From Hymenobacter edaphi (lineage in GTDB: Bacteria > Bacteroidota > Bacteroidia > Cytophagales > Hymenobacteraceae): a DNA stretch of 64,000 nt. The number at the start of each line of letters is the position of its first letter. Within the stretch, counting starts at the first letter, position 1. Where the stretch lies: the NCBI RefSeq assembly GCF_003258365.1, contig NZ_QHKM01000009.1:1-64000 (forward strand), written 5' to 3'. Shown here piece by piece: positions 9,101-17,196 of this stretch. A program made the translations under genes and the position numbers. The notes beneath the pieces were generated by a model. The model saw only the letters and a list, made by a program, of their open reading frames with translations, ran no database searches and was not told the DNA's origin.

Positions 9101-11811
9101 CGCCGGGGGCCGGGCCGCAGGTCATTACCTACACCCTCACGGCCACCACGCCCGAGCGCTGCTCGGCCACCGCGCAGGTAGTGGTGACGCTCAACCCGGC
9201 CGCGGAGGCCGTGGCCGGCACCGACCAAACCATCTGCACGGGCCTTACCACGCAGATCGGTGCTCCGGCCGAGGCGGGGCTGACCTACCAGTGGAGCCCG
9301 GCAACGGGCCTGAGCAGCGCCACCGCGGCCCAGCCCACCGTGTCGCTGACCAACGCCAGCACCACCGCCTTGCTCACCCAGCAATACATCCTGACGGTGC
9401 GCAACAGCTTCGGCTGCTCGGACCGCGACACGGTGCTGGTGACGGTGAACCCGACGGTGGTGGTGACGCCCGGCGCCTCGCCCCGCAGCGTGTGCTCGGG
9501 GGAGTCCATCACGCTGGGCGCCCCGGGCCTGCCGGGCTACCGCTACCAGTGGAGCCCGGCCACCGGGCTGAGCAGCGCCACCGTGGCCAACCCGGTATTC
9601 AACCAGACGCTGGCCCCGGGCTCGGCCCCGCTGACCATTACCTATACCCTGACGGCCACCTCGCCCCAGAACTGCCCGGCTACCGCGCAGGTGGTGGTGA
9701 CGCTCAACCCGGCCGTGGACGTGCAGGCCGGCCCGGACGTGGCCATCTGCGCGGGCAAGTCGACGCGCCTGGGCACGCCGGCCCGCACCGGCTACCAGTA
9801 CCTGTGGACGCCGGCTACCAACCTGAGCAGCGCTACGGCGGCCCAGCCCACCTTCAGCACCCCGCTCAACGGCGCGGCCCAGACGCTGCGCTACGTGCTG
9901 CGGGCTACCACGCCGCAGGGCTGCGCGCTGACCGATACGGTGGTGGTGACAGTGAACCCGCGCCCGGCCAACGACAGCATTCAGGGCACGGCTTCGGTGT
10001 GCCCCACGGTGCAGGGCGTGGCCTACAGCATCCGCAACCCGCGCAACACGGCCTACCAGTGGATTGTGAGCGGCGGCACCATTGCCAGCGGGCAGGGCAC
10101 GCCGAACATCACCGTGAACTGGGGCGCGGCCAGCAGCACCGCCAACGTGCGCGCTTTCCAGCTGAACGCCGCCACCGGCTGCTCGTCCGACACGGTGGCC
10201 TTCCCGGTGCGCATCAACTCGATTCTGCTCACGCAGAAGCCCACCGGCCCGTTGCGCGTGTGCCAGGCCGACGGCCCCTACACCTACCAGACGCAGCTGA
10301 CTGCCGGTTCGGTGTACGGCTGGCAGATCATCGGCGGCACGCAGGTTAGCACCAGCGGCGCCGCGGTGGTGGTGAACTGGACGCGCACCGGCATCGGCAA
10401 GATTGTGGTGACGGAATCGAGCAACCCGGCCGGCGGCCGCTGCCTCGGCACCTCCGATACGCTGTTCGTGACGGTGCTGCCCTCGCCGGCCGCCCTGACC
10501 GTCAACGGTCCGGCCCGCGTCTGCACGGGCACCGCGGCCACGTTCACCGTGCCTTCGATTGCCTCCCCAACTTACCAGTGGACCCTGAACGGCACGGTTG
10601 TGCCCGGCGTGGTGACCAACAGCGTCACCTTCCCGACGCTGGCTCCCGGCCCGTACACGCTGTCGGTAGTGGCCACCAGCAGCGGCGGCTGCGCCAGCCC
10701 CGCGGCCACGCGCACCTTCACCGTTGATCCGCTGCCGGTGGCGCCCACCGTTACGGGCCCGCGCTCGGTGTGCCCCGAGGGCCTGACCGGCGTGACGTAC
10801 AGCATCGGCAGCGCCAGCAGCACCAGCACCTATCAGTGGACGGTGGTGGGCGGTACCGTCGCCAGCGGCCAGGGCACCGGCTCGGTGCAGGTGACCTTCT
10901 CCGGCACCGCCCCCACCCGCAGCGTGGCGGTGACGGAAACCTCGCAGTTTGGCTGCGCCGGCCCGGCCACCACCATCATCCTGCCGCTCGACAACGCGAC
11001 GGTGGCCCTGAACGCGGCGTCGGTGGACCAGACCACGGACCGCAAAATCACGCTGACGCTCAGCGTGGCCGACCGCAGCAACAACGCGGGCCAGGTGCGC
11101 ATCCTGCGCCGCAACGCGGGCAGCACCACTGCCTTTAGCCAGGTGGCCACGGTGGCCAACGCGGCCAGCAGCTACGACGACACCAGCGCCGACGCCGATG
11201 CCACCGCCTACGAGTACCGCCTGGAGCTGCTCAACAGCTGCGGCACGGTGCTCAACAGCTCGAACCACACTACCATGCGCCTGGAAGTGACGGGCACCCA
11301 GACCGGCTCGGGCCGCGCCCAGGATGCGGTGAGCCTGCGCTGGAACGCCTACCAGGGCTTCGCGGTGCAGCGCTACGAGGTGTACCGCCAGGCCGATGGC
11401 GGCCCGGCCGAGCTGGTGCAGACCGTGACGCCCACCACGGCCCCGGACTACACCGTGAGCTTTGCCACCAGCGCCGCCGGCTTCGACCAGCACTACCGCG
11501 TGAAAGCCGTGGGCGCTTCGCAGGTTTCGTTCTCCAACGAGGCCGGCCGCGCCTTCACCAACGAGCTGGATTTCTACAACGTGATGACGCCCAACGGCGA
11601 CAACCTGAACGACCAGCTCACCATCAAGAACGTGGCGCTGTACCCGGGCAATACGCTGGCCATTTACAACCGCTGGGGCAAGCAGGTGTACCAGACGCGC
11701 AACTACCAGAACACCTGGACCGGCGACACCCAGCCCGCCGGCACGTACTACTTCATGTTCACCGAAGCCTCCGGCAAGGTGACGAAGGGGTGGTTTGAAA
11801 TCATCCGGTAA
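6124..11811 (+). CDS. Giant T9SS type B cargo with tandem PKD/Ig-like domains
   Basis: An 1895-residue exported protein with a signal peptide (about 1-27, ending QAQA). The N-terminal 430 residues begin SHLLGGEMTYTYLG, a start common to gliding-motility-associated proteins of this phylum. A long run of Ig/PKD-like modules of about 84-88 residues follows, several sharing YQWSPATGLSSAT. Next come further PKD-like modules, then a fibronectin-III-like region. The last about 85 residues (NVMTPNGDNLNDQLTIKN ... YNRWGKQVYQ ... AGTYYFMF) are the CHU_C / gliding-motility C-terminal domain, a type B T9SS signal. A role as a surface adhesin or filament is likely but inferred. No catalytic motif seen. 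Confidence 0.9.
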   Translation: MTKLFLRYGLLLLLLLGLAAPQAQASHLLGGEMTYTYLGALGTGTTPFRYRVTVLIYVNAALGGSTPSSVPDGRPQITVNFYNKSQNGILIRSLNMNRLSNPLIVPPGCTSAGTPVPVRLCRYEATVDLPVSFDGYYATYTDGTRNRGITNLANPSDSQQQTIYMEMAPPLLPNTSPTFSDTAVVVICQGDTSLFLNNAVDPDGDRLVYSLVTPYDRLVNNNQFTPPPIAVQYAGGYGPTTPFGTSPGNFASLNASTGLATYAVTQLGNYVVSVEVKEFRTINGQQVQVGATRREVQLVVRTCPPNNSPQFTASSVAQHLFTVEEGQTLNFTLGTTDADGNTVTLKANSVLLDGTGGYNATFGGQAGTVLPGALTGSASVVGAGGNASAAFRFTPRCGDARANPYDVVITATDQVNCNSKTIADVFQIQVTRTAAPTALSGDSVVCDASQVRTYTAAGPTPAGGYTWRVQGGTIQGSATGPAIQVRWNGTGQGRVTVRNISAFGCQSDSLSRTINIRPASTLAVTASVPSICAGQSVTLTATNGTTYTWTGGTGTPTSGSSITVSPTQTTTYSVSSGDGVCTTTRTITVTVNPLPQANVGATATPTVCSGESITLGAAAVAGQTYQWSPATGLSSATVANPTLTLTNATAAPITQTYTLTVTTTSTGCTSTAAVTVTVNPGATANAGTAPTFCSGESAQLGTAAVAGLTYQWSPATGLSSATVAQPTVTLTNTTAAPITQTYTVTTTTLLGCQATSQVVVTVNPLIVAQPGTNVAICSGASAQLGAAAVTGLTYQWSPATGLSSATAAQPTVTLTNTTAAPITQTYTLTTTSASTSCAGTATVTVTVNPRPQVAPNTPLTVCSGQAAALTGTTAAPGVTYAWTSATIGDLDNPASPTPTATVTNSTNASIVRTYTLTATNPAAVGGCTNTAVFTLTVNPAVNVNAGSNVTVCSGDTPPQLGAAPQAGYTYQWSPATGLSSATVANPTFTQTLAPGAGPQVITYTLTATTPERCSATAQVVVTLNPAAEAVAGTDQTICTGLTTQIGAPAEAGLTYQWSPATGLSSATAAQPTVSLTNASTTALLTQQYILTVRNSFGCSDRDTVLVTVNPTVVVTPGASPRSVCSGESITLGAPGLPGYRYQWSPATGLSSATVANPVFNQTLAPGSAPLTITYTLTATSPQNCPATAQVVVTLNPAVDVQAGPDVAICAGKSTRLGTPARTGYQYLWTPATNLSSATAAQPTFSTPLNGAAQTLRYVLRATTPQGCALTDTVVVTVNPRPANDSIQGTASVCPTVQGVAYSIRNPRNTAYQWIVSGGTIASGQGTPNITVNWGAASSTANVRAFQLNAATGCSSDTVAFPVRINSILLTQKPTGPLRVCQADGPYTYQTQLTAGSVYGWQIIGGTQVSTSGAAVVVNWTRTGIGKIVVTESSNPAGGRCLGTSDTLFVTVLPSPAALTVNGPARVCTGTAATFTVPSIASPTYQWTLNGTVVPGVVTNSVTFPTLAPGPYTLSVVATSSGGCASPAATRTFTVDPLPVAPTVTGPRSVCPEGLTGVTYSIGSASSTSTYQWTVVGGTVASGQGTGSVQVTFSGTAPTRSVAVTETSQFGCAGPATTIILPLDNATVALNAASVDQTTDRKITLTLSVADRSNNAGQVRILRRNAGSTTAFSQVATVANAASSYDDTSADADATAYEYRLELLNSCGTVLNSSNHTTMRLEVTGTQTGSGRAQDAVSLRWNAYQGFAVQRYEVYRQADGGPAELVQTVTPTTAPDYTVSFATSAAGFDQHYRVKAVGASQVSFSNEAGRAFTNELDFYNVMTPNGDNLNDQLTIKNVALYPGNTLAIYNRWGKQVYQTRNYQNTWTGDTQPAGTYYFMFTEASGKVTKGWFEIIR
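7690..9960 (+). repeat. In-gene tandem repeat of about 255 bp
   Basis: The segment encoding QWSPATGLSSAT recurs at 8002, 8257, 8509, 9037, 9292 and 9550 (position of the Trp codon), that is at intervals of 252-264 bp, with more divergent copies near 8767 and 9803. The DNA is nearly identical over about 45 bp in each copy, so recombination between modules is possible. Confidence 0.9.
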
Positions 11812-11829
11812 GCCGGGTACGATTCGCTG

Positions 11830-11866
11830 AAAACGGCCGTTCGGAGCAGATCCGGGCGGCCGTTTT
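11830..11866 (+). terminator. Hairpin terminator
   Basis: 10-bp perfect stem (11830-11839 with 11857-11866) in the gap after the giant cargo gene; the right arm ends in TTTT. Confidence 0.65.
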
Positions 11867-11902
11867 GCGTTACCTTCCGGCCACTTTATTTCCCTTGGTG
11901 TT

Positions 11903-14260
11903 ATGCGTCTTCTATCGATTCTGGCCCTGCTGCTGGCCAGCCTGACGGCCCACGGCCAGGCCATTATCAACCTCGACTTCGAGCCCGAAGCCAACGGCCG
12001 CCGCCCGCTGCTGCTCCGGGGCCGCCGCCAGTACCCCGACGACCTGCTCATCCGCCTCGACACCACCAGCCGGGCCCAGCACGGCCGCGGCAGCCTGCTC
12101 ATCGACGCCTCGCGGGCCGAAGAGGCAGAAGCTACTTTTATTTCGGCGACCATTCCCGTCACGGACTCGCTGCGCGGGCAGATTGTCACCTTCACGGCCT
12201 GGATTCGCACCGAAGACTTCAGGGGCCAGGTCTGGCTGAGCGCCAATTCCGGGGTCATCAATGAAAGCTTATCCAGTGGCAACACCCGCACCGATGCGGT
12301 GTCAGCGACGCCCACGGCCGACTGGCAACAGTTGCGGCTGCAGCTGCCCGTGAGCCGGATGGCAGACCATGTGTGGCTGGCCGTGCACATGAACGGGCGG
12401 GGCCGCATTTGGCTCGACAACTACCAGCTGCACTGGCGGAACCAGCCCTGGGTAGATGCGCCCCTGCCTGGCACCGAGGCTCTGCTGCTGCCGCCCGGCA
12501 CGCCCCTGCCCGACTGGGACTTCGAGCGCCGCGGCCCCGCCGAAGTGCGCGGCCCCCAGGCCTGGCCCCGCCGCTGGCAGCTCGATTCGGCCGTGGTGCA
12601 GCACGGCCGGCGCAGCCTGCGCGTGCCGGCCGCCGAGGCGGGTGCGGCCCCGGTGTACCTGGGCGTGGTGCCCCTCGACTCGCTGCAGGGCAAAACGCTG
12701 ACCATCCGCGGCTACGTGCGCTATGCAACGGCCACCGGTGCGCCGGCCCAGCTACAGTACCGCATCCTCAGCAACAGCGACCGGCGCAGCTTTCCGTACG
12801 ACCGGTTTAAGTGGCCGGGCCAGCTGCTGACGGCGGCGCTGCCGGCCCCCGCTGGCCCACCCGGCTGGCAACCCTTCGAGCTGAAAGTGCCTATTTCGGA
12901 TAGATTCAACCACTCCGAACTGACCCTGCTGCTGCGGCCCGGCGCCGGCCCCGTGTGGCTCGACCACCTGGAGCTGCTCGTCGACGGCCACGGCTTCACC
13001 CCCACAGCCCCGCCCACGCCCGGCCTCCCCAAGCCCGCCGAGCTGGCCTGGCTGCGCAAAGCCGCTGTGCCGCTGCGCACCACCGCCCCCGACGGCGGCG
13101 ACCAGAAGGACCTGGCCGCTTTCGGGCAGCTGGTGGGCACGAGCAAGGTTATCGGGCTGGGCGAAGTCACGCTGGGTTCCCACGAGCAGATGCAGCTCAA
13201 GCACCGCCTGTTTCGCTACCTGGTGGAGCAGAAGGGTGTGCGCCTGCTGGCCCTCGAAGCCGACCTGGGCCCCTGCCTGGCCCTGAACGACTACCTGCAA
13301 ACCGGCCAGGGCGACCCGAAAGCCCTGGTGGCCGAGCTGCCCGCCTGGGACACCGCCGAAATGCTGGCCCTGGTGCAGTGGATGCGCAGCTACAACCAGC
13401 GCGCCCCCGGTGCCAAGCTGCAGCTGCTGGGCCTCGACCTACAAGAAGCCCCCGCAAGCCTGCGCTACCTGCGCCCGCACCTGCCCGCCAGCCCCAATTA
13501 CCGCACCGACAAGCTGGCCGAGCTGCAGGCCCACCTGCGCGAGCTGGAAGCGGCCAACGTCCAGCTGCACCTGCTCCGGCAGCCTGACGCCGCCGCGCCC
13601 CTGCTTGCCGAGGCGCAGCGGCTGCTGGCCGAGCTGCGCACCGCCTACGACCTACCCGCCAAGCTCAGCAGCCGCTACCAGCCCTTCCCCGGCGAAGCCG
13701 TGCTGCTGCCCCAACTGCTGCGCGTGGCCGAGCAATTCAGCCTCTACCACACCCTCGCCGCCAGCCTCCGCCCCTCCTACCGCGCCGCCTGCCTGGCCGA
13801 AAACCTACAGTGGGCACGGGCTCAAACCAGCGGCGGCAAGGCGGTGGTCTGGTCGCACAACGAAAGCCTCGCCACCTACAACCGCGACGACGAAACCCTG
13901 GGTATGCAGCTGCGCCGCCAGTACGGGGCCGACTTCCTGGCCGTGGGCCTGGCCTTCCACGAGGGGACATTCCGCGCCCTGCGCAGCGAAGAGCCGCCCG
14001 CCTTTGTTACCGCCACGGCTGCTGCGTCCGCCGTCGGCAGCTACGAGCACTACTTCCGGGCCGCCGCCCTGCCCGCGGCCCTGCTCGACATCCGCACGCC
14101 CGAGCTGCTGCCCGGCACGCAGTGGCTGTTCGAAAACCTGCAGTTCCGGGAAGGCACCCTGAAAGCCTACACCCAACCCTTCGGCCGCCACAGCCTCCGC
14201 CGCGAGTTCGACGCCTTGCTGTACCTGCCGAAGTCGACCCCGGCGCAGGCGGTGCAGTAG
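11903..14260 (+). CDS. Secreted erythromycin-esterase-like protein
   Basis: A 785-residue protein with a signal peptide (MRLLSILALLLASLTAHGQA). Residues about 20-380 form two carbohydrate-binding-module-like beta domains (repeated RGSLLID / RRSLRVP and VWLDxxxL motifs). Residues about 400-785 belong to the erythromycin esterase (Ere) superfamily: IGLGEVTLGSHE (417-428), KHRLFRYLVE, LALEADLGPCLALNDYL, a loop VVWSHNESLATYN and FLAVGLAFHEGTFRA. The family motif GEATHG is here GEVTLG, so the His is replaced by Leu at 424, and the usual NGH of the later motif is NES. Macrolide hydrolysis is therefore doubtful. The substrate is unknown. No T9SS tail seen. Confidence 0.75.
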   Translation: MRLLSILALLLASLTAHGQAIINLDFEPEANGRRPLLLRGRRQYPDDLLIRLDTTSRAQHGRGSLLIDASRAEEAEATFISATIPVTDSLRGQIVTFTAWIRTEDFRGQVWLSANSGVINESLSSGNTRTDAVSATPTADWQQLRLQLPVSRMADHVWLAVHMNGRGRIWLDNYQLHWRNQPWVDAPLPGTEALLLPPGTPLPDWDFERRGPAEVRGPQAWPRRWQLDSAVVQHGRRSLRVPAAEAGAAPVYLGVVPLDSLQGKTLTIRGYVRYATATGAPAQLQYRILSNSDRRSFPYDRFKWPGQLLTAALPAPAGPPGWQPFELKVPISDRFNHSELTLLLRPGAGPVWLDHLELLVDGHGFTPTAPPTPGLPKPAELAWLRKAAVPLRTTAPDGGDQKDLAAFGQLVGTSKVIGLGEVTLGSHEQMQLKHRLFRYLVEQKGVRLLALEADLGPCLALNDYLQTGQGDPKALVAELPAWDTAEMLALVQWMRSYNQRAPGAKLQLLGLDLQEAPASLRYLRPHLPASPNYRTDKLAELQAHLRELEAANVQLHLLRQPDAAAPLLAEAQRLLAELRTAYDLPAKLSSRYQPFPGEAVLLPQLLRVAEQFSLYHTLAASLRPSYRAACLAENLQWARAQTSGGKAVVWSHNESLATYNRDDETLGMQLRRQYGADFLAVGLAFHEGTFRALRSEEPPAFVTATAAASAVGSYEHYFRAAALPAALLDIRTPELLPGTQWLFENLQFREGTLKAYTQPFGRHSLRREFDALLYLPKSTPAQAVQ

Positions 14261-14285
14261 GTAGTTCCGGCCAAGCCCCACCAAT

Positions 14286-14326
14286 GCCCGTACCCGTTGC
14301 GCTGAAGCAGCGGGCACGGGCGTTTC
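14286..14326 (+). terminator. Possible hairpin terminator
   Basis: 11-bp arms with one mismatch (14286-14296 and 14311-14321) followed by GTTTCC, 26 bp after the Ere-like gene. Confidence 0.45.
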
Positions 14327-14376
14327 CAATCACCGCTGGCCCGGTTGTATCAGCTACCGCCCCCGAACACACCACC

Positions 14377-14586
14377 CGACTTCGCCCCAACGCCTCCCAA
14401 CTTCGCCCCAACGCCCCCTGACTTCGCCCCAACGCCTCCCGACTTCGCTCCGACACCTCCCGACTTCGATCCAACCCCATCAGACTTCGATTCAACGCCT
14501 TCCAACCTCGCTCCAACGCTACTTGACTGCGTCCACACAGGTCTTGACTACGGCAAAACACCTCCCGGCTTCAGCAAAACCTTGCC
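14377..14586. repeat. Degenerate array of ten 21-bp units
   Basis: Ten units of exactly 21 bp. The best-conserved part of the unit is GACTTCGCCCCAACGCCTCC; the first four units are almost identical and the later ones drift. One frame would read (DFAPTPP)n, the other strand GGVGAKS, but neither frame has a credible gene start or a gene-like context. The array lies between the Ere-like gene and rlmD, and fills most of an otherwise gene-free 430-bp gap. Confidence 0.85.
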
Positions 14587-14669
14587 CGCCAGCTACATCA
14601 CGGCACCGCTCCACCCCGCGCCGTCCACAAAATCCGTGTAATCCGAAAAATCCGGAAGAATCCGTGGTC

Positions 14670-14677
14670 TATCTTTG
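14670..14677 (+). promoter_or_regulatory. -7 box of rlmD
   Basis: TATCTTTG matches TAnnTTTG. The expected start of transcription (about 14684) lies after the GTG at 14683, which supports the ATG at 14695 as the translation start. Confidence 0.5.
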
Positions 14678-14694
14678 CACCCGTGAATCCCGTA

Positions 14695-16107
14695 ATGCCT
14701 AACCCGAAGAAAATCCCGGCGGAGGACCTCCGCAACGTGGAGATACAAGACATGGTCGCCGAAGGCAAGTGCCTGGTGCGCCACAACAACCTGGTCATTT
14801 TCGTGTCGGGCGTCGCGCCCGGCGACGTGGTGGACCTGCGCATCACCAAGTCGAAGAAAAGCTACCTGGAGGCCGAGCCGGTGTTCTTCCACAAGTACTC
14901 CGACCTGCGCGTGGAGCCGTTTTGCCAGCACTTCGGCACCTGCGGGGGCTGCAAGTGGCAGCACCTGGCCTACGAGACCCAGCTGATGTACAAGCAGCAG
15001 CAGGTGAACGACACGCTGCAGCGCATCGGCAAGGTGGAGCTGCCCGAAATCCAGCCCATCATGGGCTCCAAGGAGACGACCTACTACCGCAACAAGCTGG
15101 AGTACACTTTCAGCTACCAGGGCTGGCTGACCTCGGAGCAGATCAAGGACGAAACCAAGCAGTACGACCGGCGCGTGCTGGGCTACCACCTGCCCGGCCG
15201 CTTCGACAAGATCATCGACATCGAGCACTGCTGGCTGCAGCCCGACCCGTCCAACCAGATCCGCCTGGCTTTCCGCGACTACGCCCGCGAAAACAACCTG
15301 CGCTTCGGCAACCTCTTCAAGCACACCGGCCTGCTGCGCACCCTCACCATCCGCACCGCCAAGAGCACCGGCGAGCTGATGATTGTGGCCATGTTCTACC
15401 GCCAGCACCAGCTCATCCCGGTCATCCTGGATTACCTGCTGGAGCAGTTCCCCGGCGTCACGTCGATGAACTACGTGCTCAACGACAAGGGCAACGACTC
15501 GCTCGACGGCCTGGAAGTCATCTGCCACCACGGCCTGCCCTACATCCACGAGGAAATGGAAGGGCTGCGCTTCCGCGTCGGGCCGAAGTCGTTCTACCAG
15601 ACCAACTCCGAGCAGGCCTACGAGCTGTACAAAGTGGCCCGCGAGTTTGCCGGCCTCACAGGCACGGAGCTGGTGTACGACCTCTACACCGGCGCCGGCA
15701 CCATTGCCAACTTCGTGGCCCGGCAGGCCCGCGAGGTTATCGGCGTGGAGTACGTGGAACAGGCCATCGAAGACGCCAAGCTGAACTCGGCAATCAACGG
15801 CGTGCAGAATACCAAGTTCTACGCCGGCGACATGAAGGACGTCCTCACCAAGGACTTCACCGACCAGCACGGCCGCCCCGACGTCATCATCACCGACCCG
15901 CCCCGCGCCGGCATGCACGTCGACGTGGTCAACCGCCTCATCGAGCTGCGCGCCCCGCGTGTCGTGTACGTGAGCTGCAACCCCGCCACCCAGGCCCGCG
16001 ACCTGGAGCTACTCGCCGACACCTACCGCGTGACGCGCGTGCAGCCGGTGGATATGTTCCCCCACACCCACCACGTGGAGAACGTGGTGCTGCTGGAGCT
16101 GAAGTAG
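14695..16107 (+). CDS. rlmD: 23S rRNA (uracil-5-)-methyltransferase RlmD/RumA
   Basis: A 470-residue SAM-dependent RNA methyltransferase of the TrmA/RumA family. An N-terminal TRAM-like domain is followed by an iron-sulfur motif with Cys77, Cys83, Cys86 and Cys179. Then come GPKSFYQTNSEQ, the SAM-binding YDLYTGAGTIANF, the DPPRAGM motif, and the catalytic YVSCNPAT with Cys428 as nucleophile. The family methylates U1939 or U747 of 23S rRNA in E. coli; which base here is not determined. It probably has its own promoter. Confidence 0.92.
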   Translation: MPNPKKIPAEDLRNVEIQDMVAEGKCLVRHNNLVIFVSGVAPGDVVDLRITKSKKSYLEAEPVFFHKYSDLRVEPFCQHFGTCGGCKWQHLAYETQLMYKQQQVNDTLQRIGKVELPEIQPIMGSKETTYYRNKLEYTFSYQGWLTSEQIKDETKQYDRRVLGYHLPGRFDKIIDIEHCWLQPDPSNQIRLAFRDYARENNLRFGNLFKHTGLLRTLTIRTAKSTGELMIVAMFYRQHQLIPVILDYLLEQFPGVTSMNYVLNDKGNDSLDGLEVICHHGLPYIHEEMEGLRFRVGPKSFYQTNSEQAYELYKVAREFAGLTGTELVYDLYTGAGTIANFVARQAREVIGVEYVEQAIEDAKLNSAINGVQNTKFYAGDMKDVLTKDFTDQHGRPDVIITDPPRAGMHVDVVNRLIELRAPRVVYVSCNPATQARDLELLADTYRVTRVQPVDMFPHTHHVENVVLLELK

Positions 16108-16123
16108 ACTTTTGAATCACTTC

Positions 16124-16618
16124 ATGCGGCTGGTATTTCTACTCTTTCTGCTTCTGTGCTTCCGTTGCAGCTTTGCTCAAAGCTCATTGCAAGAGAGGCT
16201 GCAGCAGGATATTTCAGCAAGCAGAGAGAAGCCGTATTCACTACACCCCTATTGGTATGCAAAGGATACGACCAATATCAGCGCCAGAGACACAATCACT
16301 TTCCATAACAAGCCCGGCTATTATTTTGACGCGCCAGGAGTTTGCAAGTTCCTGACCTGGTCGTTCGATTCAAGGTCAGTCATCAACCAGCACGCCTACT
16401 TTCCTTGTGTAGGTCATGGATATAGCATTTCGTCAATAAATGGTAGTGACCGATACAGCTTTAAACTCAAAGAAGTATCCGGTAAGACTTACCTGAAACT
16501 TATCAATTACAAGTTTCAGGTAAGCTGGTTTGCCGTTTCCCGGTCATTAGAGTATGATTCCCGTAACGTCGCTTATCCAATAATGACCTTGGTGCGCTTG
16601 AAACACAAGCCTCTTTAA
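16124..16618 (+). CDS. Hypothetical exported protein, low GC
   Basis: A 164-residue protein. The N-terminus (MRLVFLLFLLLCFRCSFAQ) is a signal peptide, with ATG 16124 preferred over TTG 16112. The mature part has no motif I recognise. It contains many Tyr, Ser and Phe residues (PGYYFDAPGVCKFLTWSF, SRSLEYDSRNVAYPIM). The base composition and codon choice are clearly more AT-rich than in the neighbouring genes, which suggests recent acquisition. It begins 16 bp after rlmD and ends 9 bp before the next gene, so it may be cotranscribed with both. Confidence 0.65.
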   Translation: MRLVFLLFLLLCFRCSFAQSSLQERLQQDISASREKPYSLHPYWYAKDTTNISARDTITFHNKPGYYFDAPGVCKFLTWSFDSRSVINQHAYFPCVGHGYSISSINGSDRYSFKLKEVSGKTYLKLINYKFQVSWFAVSRSLEYDSRNVAYPIMTLVRLKHKPL

Positions 16619-16627
16619 AAACCCTAC

Positions 16628-16999
16628 ATGGACTACGCCAACGACCCCGAGCTGAGCGGCAAGTACCTCGGCACCATCACCAAGGACTTCGCCATTGTGG
16701 CCGATACGCTGAAGGAAGCCTCCTATCAGATCCGCCGCAACGACATCAAGTACCCCATTTTCATCTTCTCTCGCGTGCCCGTGCCCTTCGGCTCCCTGCT
16801 CCTCTCCCCCGAAGAGGTAGCCACCGAGTGGTACGTGCTGGCCTCCTACCTCGACGTGTTCGTGCAGCAGGGTCTGGTGGCCGAGGAACTGGTAGAAGAC
16901 TTCCAGCGCGCCTACAAAGACCCCGACGAGTTCTGCTGCCTGTTCGTAGTCGACGGCGAGTTTACCAAGTTCGTCTTCGTGCCCTACCCGGAGGATTAG
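16628..16999 (+). CDS. Conserved hypothetical protein
   Basis: A 123-residue acidic, soluble protein. No signal peptide and no known motif; it is a compact alpha/beta protein by its hydrophobic pattern (DIKYPIFIFSR, DEFCCLFVVDG, FTKFVFVPYPED). Codon usage is normal for the window. The layout is of a conserved Bacteroidota family of unknown function. Lies directly after the low-GC gene and convergent with thiL. Confidence 0.6.
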   Translation: MDYANDPELSGKYLGTITKDFAIVADTLKEASYQIRRNDIKYPIFIFSRVPVPFGSLLLSPEEVATEWYVLASYLDVFVQQGLVAEELVEDFQRAYKDPDEFCCLFVVDGEFTKFVFVPYPED

Positions 17000-17009
17000 C
17001 CGTGCCCGG

Positions 17010-17161
17010 CCGCGGAGCGGCGCCACATCAATAGAATAGGTGCCCCAAGAACAACCAGAGCTCCGTAGGAGCGACACCCGAACCGCGTAGGTAGGTGCCG
17101 CTCCTACGGAGCTCGGCTTTTATCAGCTCGTCCGGGCTATTGACGTGACGCCGCTTCGCGG
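17010..17161. repeat. Nested inverted-repeat element
   Basis: Outer arms 17010-17034 and 17137-17161 pair at 22 of 25 positions. Inside, 17058-17078 and 17094-17114 form a 21-bp stem with one mismatch and a 15-nt loop. The right outer arm itself contains GCCGC-TTC-GCGGC. The element fills the gap between two convergent genes (16628-16999 and thiL). It could be a bidirectional terminator, but the nested outer stem is more than a terminator needs; a REP/MITE-like element is possible. Confidence 0.7.
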
Positions 17162-17196
17162 CTAAAAGCCACCTCGAACGTGTTACCTGTCACCTG

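Noticed and set aside
3877-12420. An 8.5-kb open reading frame on the minus strand
   Set aside because: It lies opposite two well-supported T9SS cargo genes and the Ere-like gene. Its translation is Gly/Ala/Arg/His-rich without domains. It is open only because GC-rich codon usage avoids stops on the other strand.
14377-14586. A CRISPR array
   Set aside because: The units are contiguous at 21 bp with no unique spacers, and no cas gene is in the window.
14345-14641. A 98-residue protein made of DFAPTPP repeats
   Set aside because: The repeat explains the open frame; both strands are open through it, the repeats decay without respect to codons, and no credible start context is seen. A translated product cannot be fully excluded.
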